From Acetobacteraceae bacterium (lineage in GTDB: Bacteria > Pseudomonadota > Alphaproteobacteria > Acetobacterales > Acetobacteraceae), in NCBI GenBank assembly GCA_947476855.1, contig CANJSR010000106.1, positions 1-12,444 of the forward strand: a stretch of DNA of 12,444 bases. Direction: 5' to 3'. The notes beneath the pieces were generated by a model that saw only the letters and a list, made by a program, of their open reading frames with translations, searched no databases and had not been told where the DNA came from. Position 1 is the stretch's first letter. Every line of letters starts with the position of its first letter. Positions 6,732-12,444 of this stretch are shown here, piece by piece. The position numbers and the translations under genes were made by a program.

Positions 6732-6760
6732 GCCGTCGCCCGGACAGGGCGGCGGCTTGT
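6732..6760 (+). terminator. Hairpin terminator after the MarR-type gene
   Basis: GCCGTCGCCC (6732-6741) pairs with GGGCGGCGGC (6747-6756) over 10 bp with one G-U pair and a 5-base loop, followed by TTGTCGTC. It starts 18 bases after the stop codon. It lies between convergent genes and could serve both, but only the rightward side has any T-rich trailer. Confidence 0.65.
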
Positions 6761-6793
6761 CGTCATGGCATGACGTCGCGGATCAGCCATGCG

Positions 6794-9511
<2,718 letters not shown>

Positions 9512-9570
9512 GCTCCCACTGCTGTCGCCGCCCCGGACCGGGCGCGCGAGGGGGACTATCCGGCCAAGAG

Positions 9571-9586
9571 GTAAAGAAAGGGTTAA
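9571..9586 (-). promoter_or_regulatory. Near-consensus CtrA-type site upstream of the kinase gene
   Basis: On the complement strand TTAA, 7 bases (CCCTTTC), then TTTAC matches the alphaproteobacterial CtrA consensus TTAA-N7-TTAAC with one mismatch. It overlaps the stop codon of the DUF3445 gene and ends about 60 bp before the kinase start. Such AT-rich words are rare by chance in this GC-rich sequence. CtrA control is inference only. Confidence 0.4.
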
Positions 9587-10503
9587 TCAGCGGGGGTCAT
9601 TTCGCCGGCTCGCTGGTCCAGCCAGCCGAGCAGGGCGTCGCGGATCGGGCGCAGGCTTTTGTAGTGGACGATGCTGTCGGGCAAGGCGCGCGCCGCGCCG
9701 GCCAGCCTCGCCGCCAGCGCCGGCGTGCTGATCACTGCGTCCAGGCGGTAGCAATGCACCCGGATGCCGAACAGCACCGCGCCACTGTCGGGCAGGCGGC
9801 GGAGGGACTGGCGCTCCACCCGCAGATACAGGGACTGGCCGGCGTTCGCGGCCGTGATGGCGGTATTGGCGCCCTCCCGCCACTTGCCGGTGGGCTGGAA
9901 CAAGGTTGGGTCATCCAGCACGGACCAGTTGAGGCGGGCGGCTATGTGCCCGTCCTTGAGGTGGCGCATGAAGCGGTCGACCGGCTTTTCCAGGCGGTCG
10001 GCATAGACCGGCACGGGGCCATGCACATTGGCGAGGGGCTTGCCGATCTTCTCCCCCAGGCGCCAGCGGCTGGGGAAGCACAGGACGGCGGCGGTGAAGA
10101 TCGGGGTCTCGTCCGGGACCTGGATGATGCAGAGATCTTCCTGGACCAGCCTGCCGGCAAGCTCCAGCGGGTCCTGCCCGGGATCGGCCAGGTTCCAGGC
10201 TTCTCCGGTCAGGTGGTTGGTGAGGCGGTCGCCGGATCGGGTGAACCAGGTCGGGTGATGGGCGGCGAGGTTGGCGGCGACACGCGTCAGGGCCTCGGCC
10301 CGGGCGGCGTCGGAGACAGGGAGGGTGGCGAAGACCTCCGGATGGTGGTCAGCCAGCAGGCGGCGGCGTTCGGCCATCTCGGTCGGGTAGAGGGCGTCGA
10401 ACTCGAACCAGTCCGCGTCCGTGGCGGCGGTCAGGCCCAGGGCCATCCGGTAGGGGCCGGCTTCGAAGGGGAGGTAGACCGTCTCGGGGGGCAGCGGGCG
10501 CAT
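9583..10503 (-). CDS. DUF3445 protein, heme-dependent oxidative N-demethylase-like
   Basis: This 306-residue protein belongs to the DUF3445 family, which includes the heme-binding alpha subunit of heme-dependent oxidative N-demethylase from Pseudomonas. Family signatures in order: GPYRMALGL (about 16-24), QEDLCIIQVP, AAVLCFPSRWRLGEKIGKPL, NVHGPVPVY, ARLNWSV, and LRVERQSLRRLPDSGAVLFGIR. The ATG at 10501-10503 has AGGA 5 bases upstream. The frame is open much further to 10938, but that extension runs through a palindromic repeat and the neighbouring acetyltransferase gene and is not family sequence. The reductase and ferredoxin-like partners known for demethylase operons are absent, so the exact reaction is unknown. 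The gene is co-directional with the kinase, 71 bp apart. Confidence 0.85.
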   Translation of the reverse strand: MRPLPPETVYLPFEAGPYRMALGLTAATDADWFEFDALYPTEMAERRRLLADHHPEVFATLPVSDAARAEALTRVAANLAAHHPTWFTRSGDRLTNHLTGEAWNLADPGQDPLELAGRLVQEDLCIIQVPDETPIFTAAVLCFPSRWRLGEKIGKPLANVHGPVPVYADRLEKPVDRFMRHLKDGHIAARLNWSVLDDPTLFQPTGKWREGANTAITAANAGQSLYLRVERQSLRRLPDSGAVLFGIRVHCYRLDAVISTPALAARLAGAARALPDSIVHYKSLRPIRDALLGWLDQRAGEMTPAD

Positions 10504-10573
10504 CTTGGTCCTGGGCGCAGAAGGCACCTGAGTTGACCATCCGGCGGCGGGCGGCACAACGCGGGGGAGACGG

Positions 10574-10662
10574 GTTGCCGTGCTTGTCGCGAGGACCGAT
10601 CGCGGCATGGTGCTGGGGATGGCCCCCGCGACGAGCTCGGGGATGACGGGTGGGGGTTGGGC
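10574..10662. repeat. Probable dispersed palindromic intergenic repeat
   Basis: Between the acetyltransferase and DUF3445 genes, the complement reads CGTCATCCCCGAGCTCGTC and continues into GCGGGG. This is the style of short palindromic repeat scattered between genes in many alphaproteobacteria. Symmetric parts are CCCCG/CGGGG (10624-10628 and 10638-10642) and CGCGA/TCGCG (10588-10592 and 10600-10604). Only one copy lies in the window, so the repeat status rests on resemblance to known elements. No T tract is visible. Confidence 0.45.
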
Positions 10663-10673
10663 GCGGGGTGCTA

Positions 10674-11669
10674 TCACTCGGTGTCCAGCCGCTTCCAGAA
10701 GAAGACCGTGGTGTCGTAGCGGCCGTCGGGCATCAGGGCGTAGCCGGGGATCGAACCTACCTCCCGCCAGCCCATCGCGCGGTACAGAGCCTCGGCCGGG
10801 TCGCCCTGGCGGGTTTCGAGCGTCAGCAGAACGCGGCCGGCGGCGCGAGCTTCGTGCTCCGCCCGTTCCATCAGGCGGCAGGCCAAGCCGTGGCGGCGGC
10901 AGGCGGGATCGACCAGCAGCTTGGAGACGGCGGCGCAATGCGGCTGGTTCTGGGCGGGGGAGAACGTCAGCGTAACCGTCCCGCCGAGCATGCCTCCGAC
11001 CCAGCCGGCGAGCACGATCTTTGATCCGGCGGCGACATCGCGGGCGGCTGCCTGCCAGAAGCCTCGGGCGGTGGCACGGGGCAGCGGCGGGAGGAAATAG
11101 ACCCCTGCCCCCTCCTCCACGCAGGCGGTCAGGATCGCGGACAGGCGCGGTTCGGCCGAAGCGGTGGCGGCGGTGTCCAAGGCCTCGATCCCGTCCACCG
11201 GCTTGGCATAGGCGTATTCGAGGGAGTGGGAGATGTCGTTCAGCACCCGGATTGGGCCGGAGCGGACATAGGAGCGGTTTTCATAGAACCGATGCGCGCG
11301 GTCGAAGCGGGTGTCCGACCATAGGACCAGGCGGGTGGCGCCGGACGCGATGGCATGGGCCTCGGCCGTGTCGAGCAGGCGGTGCCCCAGGCCGGAACCG
11401 TGGAACGGGGGATTGACATAGATCCGGCAGATTTCCCAGGCGCTGTCGCTGTGTGAGCAGGTGGCGATCATGCCGGAGATGGTGCCGTCGGGGGCTTCCG
11501 CGACCCAGAGGGCCCCGCCCTTGGTGGTGTAGTATGAGGCCAGGGCTCGGAGTTCGGGCATTTCCCCATCTACGTCCATCTTGACGCCGGGGTACTGCGA
11601 CCAGCAGGCCCAGATGAGGGCGATCAGCGCTTCGGCGTCGGAGTCTCGGCCGGGGCGGAGGGTGGTCAT
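10674..11669 (-). CDS. Double GNAT-domain N-acetyltransferase
   Basis: This 331-residue protein has two GNAT folds in tandem. The first (about 1-155) has motif A in CRIYVNPPFHGSGLG (81-95), where the usual Gln/Arg of Q/RxxGxG is His90. The second (about 165-331) has SKLLVDPACRRHGLA with an intact RxxGxA at 258-263, then EALYRAMGW as motif B. Acetyl-CoA binding is therefore best supported for the C-terminal half, and the N-terminal half may be weakened or structural. The acceptor (small amine, antibiotic or protein) is unknown. No strong ribosome site precedes the ATG at 11667-11669. Flanking repeats isolate it from both neighbours, so it is probably transcribed alone. Confidence 0.85.
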   Translation of the reverse strand: MTTLRPGRDSDAEALIALIWACWSQYPGVKMDVDGEMPELRALASYYTTKGGALWVAEAPDGTISGMIATCSHSDSAWEICRIYVNPPFHGSGLGHRLLDTAEAHAIASGATRLVLWSDTRFDRAHRFYENRSYVRSGPIRVLNDISHSLEYAYAKPVDGIEALDTAATASAEPRLSAILTACVEEGAGVYFLPPLPRATARGFWQAAARDVAAGSKIVLAGWVGGMLGGTVTLTFSPAQNQPHCAAVSKLLVDPACRRHGLACRLMERAEHEARAAGRVLLTLETRQGDPAEALYRAMGWREVGSIPGYALMPDGRYDTTVFFWKRLDTE

Positions 11670-11733
11670 GGTGGGGGCACGGCCCTGGTTAGGCGGTTGC
11701 TAGGGGGCACGAACGGTCAGTTGGTCCTGAAAA

Positions 11734-11835
11734 CCCCCTCCCCTCTTGCGGGGGAGGGTTGGGGTGGGGGCTCTTCCGGCACCGGCCGGGGGGTCTACCC
11801 CCCACCCCGGCCCTCCCCCTCAAGGGGGGAGGGGG
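11734..11835. repeat. Large GC-rich inverted repeat, 37-bp arms
   Basis: Arms 11734-11770 and 11799-11835 are reverse complements at 33 of 37 positions, separated by 28 bp that contain a further CCGG-rich hairpin. Each arm also folds on itself (CCCTCCCC with GGGGGAGGG). This matches the C/G-tract intergenic repeats common in alphaproteobacterial genomes. It fills most of the 178 bp between the aminotransferase gene and the acetyltransferase gene and could end the aminotransferase transcript. No T tract is present. No transposase or target duplication is visible. Confidence 0.75.
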
Positions 11836-11847
11836 AAGAAGGGTCGG

Positions 11848-12444
11848 TCAGCGCAGTTCTCGGCAGAAGTCCTGAATGCGGCGTAGGCCCTCGATCAGTT
11901 CGTCATCGGCGGTGGCCGTGCTGATTCGGAGGTAGGGGGACATGTGGTAGGCGGCACCATGGACGGTTGCGACGTATTTCTCCTCCAGCAGGGCGAGGCA
12001 CACGTCTTCATCCGTGTTCAGCTTGCGGCCGCCTGACGTCGTCTTGCCCAGCAGGCCGGCCACGTTGGGGAAGACGTAGAACGCGCCCTCGGGCTTATGG
12101 CAGGAAATGCCAGGCGCCTGGTTCAGCATGTCGACCGAGATGTCGCGGCGGCGCTGATAGGCAGCGCTCTGCTCCCGCGCGCCGTCCTGGGGGCCGTTCA
12201 GGGCGGCGACCGCGGCGGCCATGCCGACGGTGGAGATACCCGCCGTCGCCTGGCCCTGCATGTTCACCATCGCCTTGATCAGCGCCTTCGGCCCTCCGGC
12301 AAAGCCGATGCGCCAGCCGGTCATGGCATAGGTCTTCGACACGCCGGACACGGTCAGCACCCGCTCCTTCAGGTCGGGGGCCACCTGCGCGATCGTCGCA
12401 TGCTCGACACCCGAGAAGATCAGATGCTCATACATGTCGTCGCA
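11848..12444 (-). CDS. Aspartate aminotransferase, PLP fold type I (5' end outside window)
   Basis: This is the C-terminal 198 residues of a class I/II aminotransferase, open to the window edge. The fragment begins CDDMYEHL, where D2 and Y5 match the PLP-ring aspartate and tyrosine (Asp222 and Tyr225 of the pig enzyme). GVSKTYAMTGWRIGF carries the Schiff-base lysine (K37). KPEGAFYVFPNV and SPYLRIS follow, the latter with the carboxylate-binding arginine. This set is typical of the AspC-I (AatA-like) enzymes of alphaproteobacteria, which exchange amino groups between aspartate and glutamate. A prephenate or tyrosine preference cannot be excluded from the fragment. The large inverted repeat lies just past the stop codon. 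Confidence 0.9.
   Translation of the reverse strand, partial: CDDMYEHLIFSGVEHATIAQVAPDLKERVLTVSGVSKTYAMTGWRIGFAGGPKALIKAMVNMQGQATAGISTVGMAAAVAALNGPQDGAREQSAAYQRRRDISVDMLNQAPGISCHKPEGAFYVFPNVAGLLGKTTSGGRKLNTDEDVCLALLEEKYVATVHGAAYHMSPYLRISTATADDELIEGLRRIQDFCRELR

Noticed and set aside
10504..10938. Upstream extension of the DUF3445 frame
   Set aside because: It is Arg/Pro-rich, crosses a palindromic repeat and overlaps the acetyltransferase gene; the ATG at 10503 has a ribosome site.
11734..11835. CRISPR or insertion-sequence end
   Set aside because: There are only two inverted arms, with no direct repeats, spacers, transposase or target duplication.

Overview
The window is GC-rich, densely coding, non-mobile chromosomal DNA of alphaproteobacterial character. 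Codon use, a chemoreceptor fused to PilZ, an AspC-I type aspartate aminotransferase, a DUF3445 protein and GC-rich dispersed palindromes between genes all fit. Rhodospirillales/Acetobacteraceae is my best guess, inferred from gene types only. There are eleven protein genes, two of them cut by the window ends. I see no rRNA, tRNA, insertion sequence, phage gene or CRISPR array.

Left part (1-4478): the C-terminal end of a methyl-accepting chemotaxis protein with a PilZ (c-di-GMP) domain runs rightward. It converges on a leftward pair, a zinc alcohol dehydrogenase followed by a CurA-like NADPH enone/enal reductase, joined by an ATGA overlap. Divergent from that pair is a rightward Xre/ParS-type antitoxin and RES toxin pair, also joined by a 4-base overlap. 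The two units have back-to-back sigma70-like promoters in about 65 bp. The toxin gene overlaps, tail to tail by 8 bp, a leftward gene for an HD-domain oxygenase of the PhnZ family. No other phosphonate gene is visible.

Middle (4479-6793): a complete M17 (leucyl) aminopeptidase gene, then a 276-bp intergenic region holding four inverted repeats. One of these looks like the operator of the MarR-family gene that follows. That gene ends in a strong hairpin terminator.

Right part (6794-12444): all genes run leftward. In transcription order they are the 3' part of an aspartate aminotransferase, a large GC-rich inverted repeat, a double GNAT acetyltransferase, a dispersed-repeat-like palindrome, a DUF3445 (heme N-demethylase-like) gene, and a 905-residue hybrid histidine kinase with dCache-like sensor, HisKA, HATPase, REC and HPt domains. 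The kinase gene has a near-consensus CtrA-type site upstream and a 15-bp tandem repeat inside its sensor domain.

Most genes are ordinary housekeeping or accessory functions that do not form one pathway. The best leads for something less described are the orphan PhnZ-like oxygenase with a changed substrate-pocket residue, the MCP-PilZ fusion, the RES toxin module, and the structured region in front of the MarR gene. I did not find a convincing wholly new multi-gene system.
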